Below are positions 13,001 to 19,838 of a DNA stretch of 22,892 nt, in pieces (the stretch's first letter is position 1; each line of letters begins with the position of its first letter). Position numbers and translations under genes: made by a program. The notes below the pieces were generated by a model that did not search any database, had not been told where the DNA came from, and was given only the letters and a program-made list of their open reading frames with translations. This DNA comes from Bacillota bacterium (GTDB taxonomy: Bacteria; Bacillota; Clostridia; Tissierellales; Sedimentibacteraceae), in contig JARBUP010000010.1 in the NCBI GenBank assembly GCA_029239575.1, positions 1 to 22,892 on the forward strand. The letters run 5' to 3'.

Positions 13001-15771
13001 AAGTAACTATTAATGCTATTTCAGAAATTATTGGAAATGACTTACAAAAAGTTGAAATAACAGAAATTTTAAATAAAATTAATTATATTTTAAAAAGTTC
13101 AAATGAACTGAAAAATGACATAGATATAATAAATAAATATAAAATCAATAATTTTAATAATGATAAATTTGAGGATTTAATAGATTTATTGAATGTAATA
13201 GCGGAAGTTAAGGATATTCAAAATTGGTTTAAAAACAACAATTATTTACTTCAAATTTATTTAGGTAATAATTTTAATGGTGAAAACACTGATTTTGATA
13301 AAATAAATAATTCTATTGATACAGTTAATAAAATTAAAAATATTTTAAATTATGATGTATCAGAAAAATTAAAACAAACGTTAATAGATGGAAATATAAA
13401 TAAACATAAAAATGAATTTGAATTATATAGAAAAAAGTTCGATAATGTCAAAAAATTAAATTTAATTGAAAAATTAAGTTTAATATTAAATAAAGATAAA
13501 TTAAATAATTTAAATTTAAAAGAAATTACAAATTATGTTGATGTTATAATAAACGCATTAAATAATTCATTAAAGAAATATATGGAATTTTCTCGTTTAT
13601 TAAACGCTGAGTTTCCATTTGAAACAATAATGTCAGATTTAGAATTTTTAGGTAAATTACAAAATATAGAACAGTTTTTTATGAAGAATGAAAAGACTTT
13701 AAAAACACAATATGATATTTATTATGATGGAATTAATTCAAAATGGGACAATCTGATAAACGCCCTTGAATTTACTTTGAATTTTAATGAAATATTAAAT
13801 AAATATCAATTGTCTGATAAATTTATTGATGAAGTATTAAATGACTCTAAAATTCAAAGGAAATGTAGAGATTATTTAGATGAATTTAATAATGTAAAAA
13901 GGATGATTGATTCTGATTTTAAGTGGTTTTCAGATTTGTTTGAAGATAATGAATCATTATACCTGCAAAATATAAATAAGATTTACGATAAAATTGAGAA
14001 TTGTTTAAATATATCTTTATTAGAAGAATATATTGATTATAAAAGAGTTAAAAATGAATTAGTAAACATAGGTTTAGAACAATTTATAGACAAATGCGAA
14101 AATTCAAGAATAACCGGCGAATGTATATTAAATTCATTTTTGAAAAGATTTTACAAGCTTTGGTTGGATATAGAGTTAAATAAATTTCCTAATTTATATA
14201 ATTTCAGAGGTTTAAAGCATCAAGCAGTTGTTGATGAATTTATAGAGCTTGACAAATTACAATTTGAAATTGCTAAATTAAGAATAAGGGAAATGTTGAT
14301 ATCAAAAATTCCTGATTATGATGTGGCTACTTCATCTGAAGATGAAATTGGAATTTTAAAACGAGAACTAAGCAAGCAGAAAAAATCTATGTCTTTAAGA
14401 AACATCTTTAACGCAATACCTAATCTGCTGACAACATTAAAACCTTGTTTAATGATGTCACCATTATCAGTTAGTTTATATTTAAATTCTGATTTATATA
14501 ATTTTGATGTTGTAATATTTGATGAAGCATCACAAGTATGCACGGAAGAAGCAGTAGGGACCATTATTCGTGGCAAACAAGTGATTATTGCAGGGGATAG
14601 GTATCAGCTTCCACCAACAAATTTTTTCAGTTCTTCCTATATAGATAACAGCTTATATTCTAATGAAGATGATTTTGAGAAAGATGAAGAATATTATGAT
14701 GATATTGATTCTTATGATTCAATTCTTGATGAAGCTTCAAATGCAATTTTAGAAAGAACTCTTAAATGGCATTATAGGAGTAGAAATGAAAATTTAATAG
14801 CATTTTCTAATGAAAGAATTTATAAGAATGAACTAACAACATTTCCTTCGTATAAAACAAGTTCACAAGATTTTGGTGTTGAATATATTTATGTTGAAAA
14901 TGGTATATATGACCGTGGTGGTAAGAAAAACAATGTATTAGAAGCAAGGAAAGTTGCTGATACAGTGTTTGAACATTTTGATTTATTTCCTAATAGGTCC
15001 CTTGGAGTGGTAACATTTAGTTTTGCACAACAACAGGCAGTAGAAAATGCAATTAGACAAAAAAGACTTTCAAACCCTACATATGAACATTTCTTTTATG
15101 AAGACAAAGAAGAACCTTTCTTTGTTAAAAATCTTGAAAATGTTCAAGGTGACGAAAGAGACACCATAATAATTAGTATAGGATATGCAAAAGATCTAAA
15201 TGGACTAATGTATATGAATTTTGGTCCTTTAAGTTACAGCGGAGGATATAGACGTCTTAATGTTGCCATAACTCGTGCTAAATTTAATGTTAAATTAATT
15301 GGGTCAATAACTCCTGATGATATAAATTTAGAAAAAACAAATGCAGAAGGCGTTTTGATGTTAAGACAATACATAGATTATGCTATGAATACACAAAGCT
15401 ATTTGGAAAATAAAAATAGCGTAAATACTACTTTATTTAAATCACCATTTGAAGAAGCTGTTTACAATTTTTTAATTGAAAATGGATATACTGTTGAAAC
15501 TCAGGTGGGTTTTTCTGAATACAGAATTGACATGGCAGTTAAGCATCCTAAATTAAATGGATTATTTGTTTTAGGTGTTGAATGTGATGGACATACATAT
15601 CATAAAGCAAAAACTGTAAGAGAAAGAGACAGGTTAAGAAAATCTGTTTTAAATGACATGGGATGGAATACTTACAGAATTTGGTCCAGAGAATGGGTTA
15701 ATAATTATAAATCAGAAAGCGATAAACTTTTAATAGCTGTTAAAAATGCAGTGGACAACTATAAAATATAA
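10009..15771 (+). CDS. Giant DUF4011-type SF1 helicase with C-terminal Vsr/DUF559-like nuclease (probable defence protein)
   Basis: The protein has 1,920 residues from ATG 10009, behind GGTGGGGG; the GTG at 9997 lies inside that site. Residues 1-290 are DUF4011-like (start L-D-L-K-I-E-I-W-K-K-R-L-L-D-I-D). Walker A is G-P-P-G-T-G-K-S (301-308), followed by the family-typical V-S-E-K-M-A-A-L-E-V-V and H-S-Q-K-A-N-K-K. Walker B is D-E-A-S-Q (1505-1509). Later helicase motifs are V-Q-G-D-E-R-D (1712-1718) and R-R-L-N-V-A-I-T-R-A-K (1748-1758). A PD-(D/E)xK nuclease of Vsr/MTES_1575 type closes the protein: E1815/E1816, D1841, E1858-C-D1860-G-H. The DUF3320 that often follows is absent. The insert between helicase lobes (about 400-1480) is K/N/I-rich and helical, with six repeats of a module. 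Known relatives include antiphage proteins; the target here is unknown. It is a stand-alone gene. Confidence 0.9.
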   Translation: MQNLDLKIEIWKKRLLDIDKSNKLINFKETKKSNLTITTPDLSNLYNSLVVEEKSLSFSHPLKTIIDENGEEVSVSIVKGDIVTNKILNEQQKILKLLRAKSKISIEEQGINTLYLTFGMLLWNDLNNNEKISSPVILVPVDLTQVSINEPYYLNLHNDEIILNPSLSYKFENDYSIKLPSFDEREDGIKEYLQKIKLAVHKYSKNDWQVKEEVHLSLLSFLKINMYDDMDKNKDKIIVHPIIKALAGDLSQIKKAPKELNFYDHDKNERPIDSFQVLDADSSQQDAILLAKNDISFVLQGPPGTGKSQTITNIISESLAQGKKVLFVSEKMAALEVVKKRLVESGLNDFCLTLHSQKANKKEILNELKNIIKLPKEKINEEILYKLSELEEKRNILNDYQEELHTKISPLNASIYEINGKLANLVNTEDLLFSFNDDIENINYEKLNKYKFLINEYIKTVGRMSILLTDNPWYKSNINTLTLDLRNHIEINLNRLLQSFESFIDLYQDIASEIGIKFDYSVFNAEIIIDILSLTANSQKISKTWLKTDVYELLSKAKIYQGMCDEYLNIKDNLNHRYSKKVFKLSYEEITSYIEKEIKIVKLHINLKNYNSNKDILLNAENIIDECEEIKTHLNDIMSLSTNICDILGLDELKTSDDLVKLNELISLLTQNPLPTDRWFNDVQINDVMKILNDGSERQLSLKNKVLNITKNFEKQIIKENHNELLKRLSLNYEDILNLIANKYNINEIKNVDKKSIYEFINNDIKELNGKKVILENAFISASKIAEMFELEEIKNFENLISLGKLLNLINESPRPVAAWFDSYKDSIIDKLISDIKNKLNQTEKMSNIILTKYNKDIFDVDHKGILSRFNLEYVGFKKHIKSSYKVDRKTIIACSKDQNIKLTDEEIVILLNDISVVKDNKQWLEDQDQLIKISLEHLYNGQFTNWELIEKSRENFKDLKKHFINYQIPDNLKLILLENNFNSIKDHFINLNEITLKVTINAISEIIGNDLQKVEITEILNKINYILKSSNELKNDIDIINKYKINNFNNDKFEDLIDLLNVIAEVKDIQNWFKNNNYLLQIYLGNNFNGENTDFDKINNSIDTVNKIKNILNYDVSEKLKQTLIDGNINKHKNEFELYRKKFDNVKKLNLIEKLSLILNKDKLNNLNLKEITNYVDVIINALNNSLKKYMEFSRLLNAEFPFETIMSDLEFLGKLQNIEQFFMKNEKTLKTQYDIYYDGINSKWDNLINALEFTLNFNEILNKYQLSDKFIDEVLNDSKIQRKCRDYLDEFNNVKRMIDSDFKWFSDLFEDNESLYLQNINKIYDKIENCLNISLLEEYIDYKRVKNELVNIGLEQFIDKCENSRITGECILNSFLKRFYKLWLDIELNKFPNLYNFRGLKHQAVVDEFIELDKLQFEIAKLRIREMLISKIPDYDVATSSEDEIGILKRELSKQKKSMSLRNIFNAIPNLLTTLKPCLMMSPLSVSLYLNSDLYNFDVVIFDEASQVCTEEAVGTIIRGKQVIIAGDRYQLPPTNFFSSSYIDNSLYSNEDDFEKDEEYYDDIDSYDSILDEASNAILERTLKWHYRSRNENLIAFSNERIYKNELTTFPSYKTSSQDFGVEYIYVENGIYDRGGKKNNVLEARKVADTVFEHFDLFPNRSLGVVTFSFAQQQAVENAIRQKRLSNPTYEHFFYEDKEEPFFVKNLENVQGDERDTIIISIGYAKDLNGLMYMNFGPLSYSGGYRRLNVAITRAKFNVKLIGSITPDDINLEKTNAEGVLMLRQYIDYAMNTQSYLENKNSVNTTLFKSPFEEAVYNFLIENGYTVETQVGFSEYRIDMAVKHPKLNGLFVLGVECDGHTYHKAKTVRERDRLRKSVLNDMGWNTYRIWSREWVNNYKSESDKLLIAVKNAVDNYKI

Positions 15772-15784
15772 TTATAAAATAATT

Positions 15785-15829
15785 GCAAAAAATAATCTGT
15801 CTTTATTAATGAAGACAGATTATTTTTGC
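15785..15829 (+). terminator. Terminator of the helicase-nuclease gene
   Basis: A 13-bp stem AATAATCTGTCTT/AAGACAGATTATT (15791-15803 with 15812-15824) extends outward through A-T pairs with one extra A, and is followed by TTTGCTTT. Confidence 0.88.
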
Positions 15830-15834
15830 TTTAA

Positions 15835-15891
15835 TTATATACAAGTATAACCACCATCTATAGGAAGTATTACACCAGTTACATATGATCC
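15835..15891 (-). pseudogene. C-terminal remnant of a short-chain dehydrogenase/reductase
   Basis: Read on the minus strand, 15891 down to 15835 encodes G-S-Y-V-T-G-V-I-L-P-I-D-G-G-Y-T-C-I and a TAA stop. This is the diagnostic end of classical SDR enzymes (S-x-Y-V-T-G-x-x-(L/I)-x-V-D-G-G-x), as in FabG-like reductases and glucose dehydrogenases. The codon just upstream (15892-15894) is a stop and nothing SDR-like continues beyond it, so only the last 19 codons survive. The rest of the gene, which would have lain where 15892-16600 is now, has been deleted. Confidence 0.75.
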
Positions 15892-15983
15892 TTATTTTTA
15901 TGAATGAAAAATATATATGTATTGAAATAAATGGACTTATGATTCACTAACCATTATAGAAATAAAATAATTATAAATTTCAA

Positions 15984-16027
15984 AAAAATAAGAAGATGCG
16001 CAGTACACAACATCTTCTTATTTTTTA
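15984..16027 (-). terminator. coaBC terminator
   Basis: A 16-bp perfect stem (15984-15999 with 16012-16027, core AATAAGAAGATG) has A/T runs at both feet. It lies directly after the coaBC stop on the minus strand and can work in both directions. Confidence 0.88.
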
Positions 16028-16030
16028 AGT

Positions 16031-17230
16031 TTATTTTTCATTCATTATATTTAATATATTATCAATTATTTTTTCAGAAACTTTTTCTTTAGATAATTTT
16101 GGTAGTTCAACAACTTTTTCTTTAGTAATTATAGTAACAACATTAGTATCAGTTCCAAACCCTGCTCCGGATTCTTTTAAATTATTAGCTACTATCATAT
16201 CAACATGTTTCTTTTCTAATTTTTTTATAGAATTTTCTAACATATTCTCTGTTTCCATAGAAAAACCACATAAAAATTGATTCGCTTTTCTATTGTTACC
16301 TAAAAACATAAGTATATCATCAGTTCTTTTTAAAGGAATGCTTAAATCTTCATCTTTTTTCTTTACTTTTTCATCAGCTACATTTTTAGGGCTATAATCA
16401 GCTACTGCAGCAGCTTTTATAATTATGTTTTGTGTTTCATAATTAGCTTTTACAGCTTCGAACATATCTAATGCAGAATCAACTTCTATTACTTTTACAA
16501 ATGGAGGAAGGGGCGTGTTAGTTTTTCCAGTTACTAATGTAACAAAAGCACCTCTTTGCATACAATGTTTTGCTATAGCATATCCCATTTTGCCAGTTGA
16601 ATGATTGCTTATATATCGAACAGGGTCAATTTTTTCCCTTGTAGGTCCTGCTGTTACTAATACATTTAATCCTACCATATCTTTTTCAAAAGAAATTTCT
16701 TTTAAAATATAATCTAATAATACCTGTTCTGAAGGCATTTTACCTTCACCTAAATCTCCACATGCTAATAATCCTGAGTCAGGTGTTAAGACTTCCATTC
16801 CAAAACGTTTTAATTTTTGCAAATTGTCTTGAACTATTGGATTGTTGTACATATTTGTATTCATTGTAGGTGCTATAATTTTTTTGCAAGTACAAGCCAT
16901 AACAGTTGTTGTCAACATATCATCAGCTAATCCATTAGCCAGTTTACCTATAACATTAGCCGAAGCTGGTGCTACTAAAACAACATCAGCTTTTTTAGCT
17001 AATGAAACATGTTCAACACTATATTCAAAATTCCTATCAAATGTATCAATAAGACATTTATTTCCTGTAAGTGTTTCAAAAGTTATCGGGTTAATAAAGT
17101 TTGTTGCATTTTTAGTCATTAAAACAGTTATATTACAATTAAGTTTTTTTAACATACTTGCTAAATTTGCTATTTTATATGCAGCTATGCTTCCTGTTAC
17201 AGCGAGCACAACATTTTTTCCTTTTAACAT
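16031..17230 (-). CDS. coaBC: Phosphopantothenoylcysteine decarboxylase / phosphopantothenate-cysteine ligase
   Basis: This bifunctional enzyme carries out two steps of coenzyme A synthesis: ligation of cysteine to 4'-phosphopantothenate, then FMN-dependent decarboxylation to 4'-phosphopantetheine. The N-terminal CoaC flavoprotein half shows G-S-I-A-A-Y-K (13-19), the active-site His (S-V-E-H, H74), P-T-M-N-T-N-M-Y (121-128) and the substrate-clamp Cys in L-A-C-G-D-L-G-E-G-K-M (C157). The CoaB half starts at about 189 with V-T-A-G-P-T-R-E-x-I-D-P-V-R-x-I-S-N-x-S-T-G-K-M-G, followed by K-A-A-A-V-A-D-Y. The 399-residue length is normal. The ATG at 17230 follows AAAGGATGAT. It has its own promoter but lies just downstream of the probable pantothenate transporter gene on the same strand. 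Confidence 0.97.
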   Translation of the reverse strand: MLKGKNVVLAVTGSIAAYKIANLASMLKKLNCNITVLMTKNATNFINPITFETLTGNKCLIDTFDRNFEYSVEHVSLAKKADVVLVAPASANVIGKLANGLADDMLTTTVMACTCKKIIAPTMNTNMYNNPIVQDNLQKLKRFGMEVLTPDSGLLACGDLGEGKMPSEQVLLDYILKEISFEKDMVGLNVLVTAGPTREKIDPVRYISNHSTGKMGYAIAKHCMQRGAFVTLVTGKTNTPLPPFVKVIEVDSALDMFEAVKANYETQNIIIKAAAVADYSPKNVADEKVKKKDEDLSIPLKRTDDILMFLGNNRKANQFLCGFSMETENMLENSIKKLEKKHVDMIVANNLKESGAGFGTDTNVVTIITKEKVVELPKLSKEKVSEKIIDNILNIMNEK

Positions 17231-17277
17231 AATATCATCCTTTCTACTTTCTAAAAATTATTATGAGCTAATTGAAA

Positions 17278-17306
17278 AATATAGTATTTTTATGATTACA
17301 ATCCAA
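17278..17306 (-). promoter_or_regulatory. coaBC promoter
   Basis: On the minus strand TTGGAT (complement of 17301-17306), 17 bp, TATATT (complement of 17278-17283), about 48 bases before the start codon. Confidence 0.55.
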
Positions 17307-17367
17307 AAGGTATTTTGTGACTTTCTAATAAACAATCATAATATATAATTAAATTTCATAAATTCAT

Positions 17368-17397
17368 AAAAAGGATAAATCATATATGATTTATCCT
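17368..17397 (-). terminator. Terminator overlapping the stop codon of the S-component gene
   Basis: A perfect 26-bp palindrome (17372-17397, arm AGGATAAATCAT) is followed on the minus strand by TTTT. The last Gly codon and the TAA stop of the gene lie within its first arm, a compact gene end. Confidence 0.75.
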
Positions 17398-18038
17398 AAA
17401 CGTTCTAATTTTCTAAATTTAAATAATACTTGACCAACCGCAGTTACTATTACACCAGCTATAATTGCTTCTGGAATGCCTTGAGTACCAATTACTGTAA
17501 AAATTAATTTATACAAAGAATCAGCAGCAAGTCCTTTGGCAGCAGAATAACTTGAACCAAATAAAAAGTAAATGCCTGACATTACTAAAATTGTGTTTGT
17601 TAATGCACCTGATACTCCTGCTGCTGCAAAAGCTATTGTTTTTGCAGAACTCTTATTTCCAAGTGCCTTGAATACTGCTTTATATACATAATAAGCAACA
17701 ACTCCTATTAATATACGAGGTACAAAACATACAATTAAACTACTTATACCACCGTGTACTCCGCCAACTGTATAAAATGGTGAGAATACGAATGATGTAA
17801 CATTTGGATTAAATGTGTTGTTAAATAAAGAAGTTAATCCAAATATAAAGCCTAAAATTGCACCTTTCTTAGGTCCTAAAAATAGAGCTCCAATAATTAC
17901 TGGAATGTGTATAATCGTTGCATTCATAAATCCCAACGGTATATATCCAAGGTAAGGCGTAAATACCATAATTAATATTATGGCTGCAAATAGTGCTAAT
18001 TGCACTAATTCTAATGTTTTTCCATTTCTGTTATTCAA
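17391..18038 (-). CDS. ECF transporter S component, probably pantothenate-specific (PanT-like)
   Basis: This 215-residue protein has about six membrane helices and the ECF S-component pattern: an N-terminal L-V-Q-L-A-L-F-A-A-I (the A-x-x-x-A-type face that docks to EcfT), then V-I-I-G-A-L-F-L-G-P-K-K-G-A-I-L-G-F-I-F-G. It would capture a vitamin and move it with the shared EcfA/EcfT module, which is not encoded here. Its position next to coaBC argues for pantothenate, the precursor used by CoaBC after phosphorylation; PanT of lactic acid bacteria is the model. The start is TTG 18038, six bases after a perfect AGGAGGA; the frame is open further upstream (ATG 18083), but that region holds the ribosome binding site and lacks its own. 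Confidence 0.85.
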   Translation of the reverse strand: MNNRNGKTLELVQLALFAAIILIMVFTPYLGYIPLGFMNATIIHIPVIIGALFLGPKKGAILGFIFGLTSLFNNTFNPNVTSFVFSPFYTVGGVHGGISSLIVCFVPRILIGVVAYYVYKAVFKALGNKSSAKTIAFAAAGVSGALTNTILVMSGIYFLFGSSYSAAKGLAADSLYKLIFTVIGTQGIPEAIIAGVIVTAVGQVLFKFRKLERLG

Positions 18039-18092
18039 TTTCTTTCCTCCTGTTATCATTCTCATATTTGAGATACAATACATTGCGAATAT

Positions 18093-18120
18093 ATTATAAC
18101 ACCATATTAAAAAAAATCAA
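18093..18120 (-). promoter_or_regulatory. Promoter of the ECF S-component gene
   Basis: On the minus strand TTGATT (complement of 18115-18120), 16 bp, TGT-TATAAT (-10 at complement of 18093-18098, extended -10 TGn). It predicts a leader of about 48 bases, which supports the TTG start at 18038. No riboswitch-like structure is visible in that leader. Confidence 0.65.
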
Positions 18121-18128
18121 ATAAATTT

Positions 18129-19529
18129 TTATTTTTTCATTTTTCTTTTCAATAATTTTCTAATGCTTTTTAATACATCTTTAGTATTTATTAAAGACAT
18201 TATTATAAAAATAGTGATTTCAAAAATAATCCAATAAGGAATTTCAAAAATCATAATTAAACTTTGTATTAAAAGCAAAAAAGTATTTAATATTAACTTA
18301 TTGCAATTCCATTTAATTTTAATAAATTTTCTTGTGTTTAAAGCCCTTAATATAAATACAGAGCTAAAACTAATAAATGTTGCGAAAGATGCACCGTTAA
18401 TTCCTAATTTTGGTATGAGTATAAAATTTAATATTATATTAATTATAGCTCCAACTAAAGTAGTAATTAAAGATAAATTGCTTTTCTTTTCTACAAAATA
18501 AATACTTCCTAAAAAATTTACTAAACATGAATATGATGTTGCCATAACTAAAAAAGGAACATATTGCCATGATGGATAAAATGAATTTGAAACTAATAAT
18601 TTAGTAATTACTTTTACAAATAATATTAAAGCTGAAGCCGCTATAAAAATTATGGAAGCATATGACTTGAATACATTTGTAAAAAACTTTTCCCGTTCGT
18701 CAATACTTTTTTCTCCAACAGCTGAAATTTGCCATGCTTCAGTAAAAATACTTGAAATTAAAGTTATTATTGTTGGTATTTTATAAGAAATTGCATATAA
18801 ACCATTAGCTTCAGTTCCTAACATATATGCTACTATGAAACGATCGGATACATTAGTTATCCACCAAAATATTGTTGTAGGAATTAAGGGGATGGAATAT
18901 AAAATCATTTCTTTTGGCAAAAACTTATTCTTAAAATTAAATTTAACATATTTATATAGTTTAGCTGTTATAATTAAAAAAACTGATGACAAAAAATCAG
19001 ATAATATTATTGCTAATAAATAACCATTAACACCTAATTTTAATTTTACTAAAAATAAAATTGTAATAGAAGTTGTAGTTATGGTACTTAATACTCCATC
19101 GAAGGCATATAGCTTGACCATATTTTTAGATCTAACAAATTGCGAACATAAGGAACGAAGTGAAGACATTAAAACATAAAAATAAATTATATCAGAATAT
19201 TCAGAAATATATTTTATTTTTGATATTAAGGGTTCAAATAATAAAAATATTAAGAAACCTGCTAAAATAGTAATTAAGCCTGTTGTGAAAACATCGCTTT
19301 TCTTATAGCTTTTGTCAAGGCCATAGCGAATTACTCCATTTGCAATACCCATGGATATTATTGGTATTAATAAATTAGAAGTTTGAACTATTAAGTCCAC
19401 TACACCGTAATCAGCATTTGTTAAAACTCTTGTATATAATGGAAGAAGTAAAAAAACTAATATTTTCGAGCTAAAAGTTCCGATTCCAAATATAAATGTA
19501 TTATAAATTAATTTCTTGTATTTATCCAA
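18129..19529 (-). CDS. Polysaccharide/lipid-linked oligosaccharide flippase (Wzx-like, MOP superfamily)
   Basis: The 466-residue integral membrane protein has about 12-14 hydrophobic helices. The N-terminus F-G-I-G-T-F-S-S-K-I-L-V-F-L-L-L-P-L-Y-T-R-V-L-T-x-A-D-Y-G is the hallmark of the polysaccharide biosynthesis protein family (RfbX/Wzx, related to MATE and MurJ). The middle I-P-L-I-P-T-T-I-F-W-W-I-T-N-V-S-D-R-F-I-V and the A-N-G-L-Y-A-I-S-Y-K-I-P stretch also fit. Such proteins flip lipid-linked sugars for surface polysaccharides or teichoic acids. No glycosyltransferase is adjacent, so the substrate is unknown. A basic tail (RKLLKRKMKK) ends the protein. The start is TTG 19529, seven bases after AGAGG. 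Confidence 0.9.
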   Translation of the reverse strand: MDKYKKLIYNTFIFGIGTFSSKILVFLLLPLYTRVLTNADYGVVDLIVQTSNLLIPIISMGIANGVIRYGLDKSYKKSDVFTTGLITILAGFLIFLLFEPLISKIKYISEYSDIIYFYVLMSSLRSLCSQFVRSKNMVKLYAFDGVLSTITTTSITILFLVKLKLGVNGYLLAIILSDFLSSVFLIITAKLYKYVKFNFKNKFLPKEMILYSIPLIPTTIFWWITNVSDRFIVAYMLGTEANGLYAISYKIPTIITLISSIFTEAWQISAVGEKSIDEREKFFTNVFKSYASIIFIAASALILFVKVITKLLVSNSFYPSWQYVPFLVMATSYSCLVNFLGSIYFVEKKSNLSLITTLVGAIINIILNFILIPKLGINGASFATFISFSSVFILRALNTRKFIKIKWNCNKLILNTFLLLIQSLIMIFEIPYWIIFEITIFIIMSLINTKDVLKSIRKLLKRKMKK

Positions 19530-19561
19530 TTTTTAACCTCTAAAACGTATTTTACTTTTAT

Positions 19562-19590
19562 ATAATATTTCCCATTTAACATTTAGTCAA
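19562..19590 (-). promoter_or_regulatory. Flippase promoter
   Basis: On the minus strand TTGACT (complement of 19585-19590), 17 bp, TATTAT (complement of 19562-19567), about 33 bases upstream of the TTG start. Confidence 0.7.
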
Positions 19591-19594
19591 TAGA

Positions 19595-19678
19595 TTGACA
19601 AAATATTTGTTAAAAAATTATATTAATAAAAACATTTATATAAAATATATTGACAATTATTTATTAAATATATATAAT
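19595..19678 (+). promoter_or_regulatory. Tandem sigma-A promoters in front of tcdA
   Basis: P1 is TTGACA (19595-19600), 18 bp, TATATT (19619-19624). P2 is TTGACA (19650-19655), 17 bp, TATAAT (19673-19678), a perfect consensus. P2 would start near 19685 and give a leader of about 150 bases before the ATG at 19839. The 309-base gap 19530-19838 holds these promoters, the divergent flippase promoter and two inverted repeats. Confidence 0.8.
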
Positions 19679-19681
19679 CAA

Positions 19682-19702
19682 TTCATAGTAATTAGCTATG
19701 AA
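19682..19702. promoter_or_regulatory. Inverted repeat at the tcdA transcription start
   Basis: TTCATAG (19682-19688), 7 bp, CTATGAA (19696-19702). It lies exactly over the start predicted for the consensus promoter P2, a typical repressor position. An IscR-like regulator is encoded in the same transcription unit, but no match to a known Rrf2 site is claimed. Confidence 0.5.
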
Positions 19703-19784
19703 ATAATTGAAGAAATTAAGGTTAAAACTATTCAAAGTATAAATATATTTCATTAAGTTAATATTAATAAAAATAGAATTCATA

Positions 19785-19817
19785 ACGATTTATAAGCGTA
19801 AGCAATAAATAAATCGT
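19785..19817. other. Inverted repeat in the tcdA leader
   Basis: ACGATTTAT (19785-19793) and ATAAATCGT (19809-19817) can form a 9-bp stem with a 15-base loop in the mRNA leader, ending 21 bases before the start codon, just ahead of the AGAGG site. Confidence 0.45.
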
Positions 19818-19838
19818 GTTTAATAGAAAGAGGAATAT

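Noticed and set aside
16842..17348. 168-codon plus-strand open frame opposite coaBC
   Set aside because: It lies antisense to a clear coaBC gene with all motifs, and has no ribosome binding site.
17372..17397. Perfect 26-bp palindrome as an operator
   Set aside because: It overlaps the stop codon of the S-component gene and is followed by Ts on the minus strand, so a terminator is the simpler reading.
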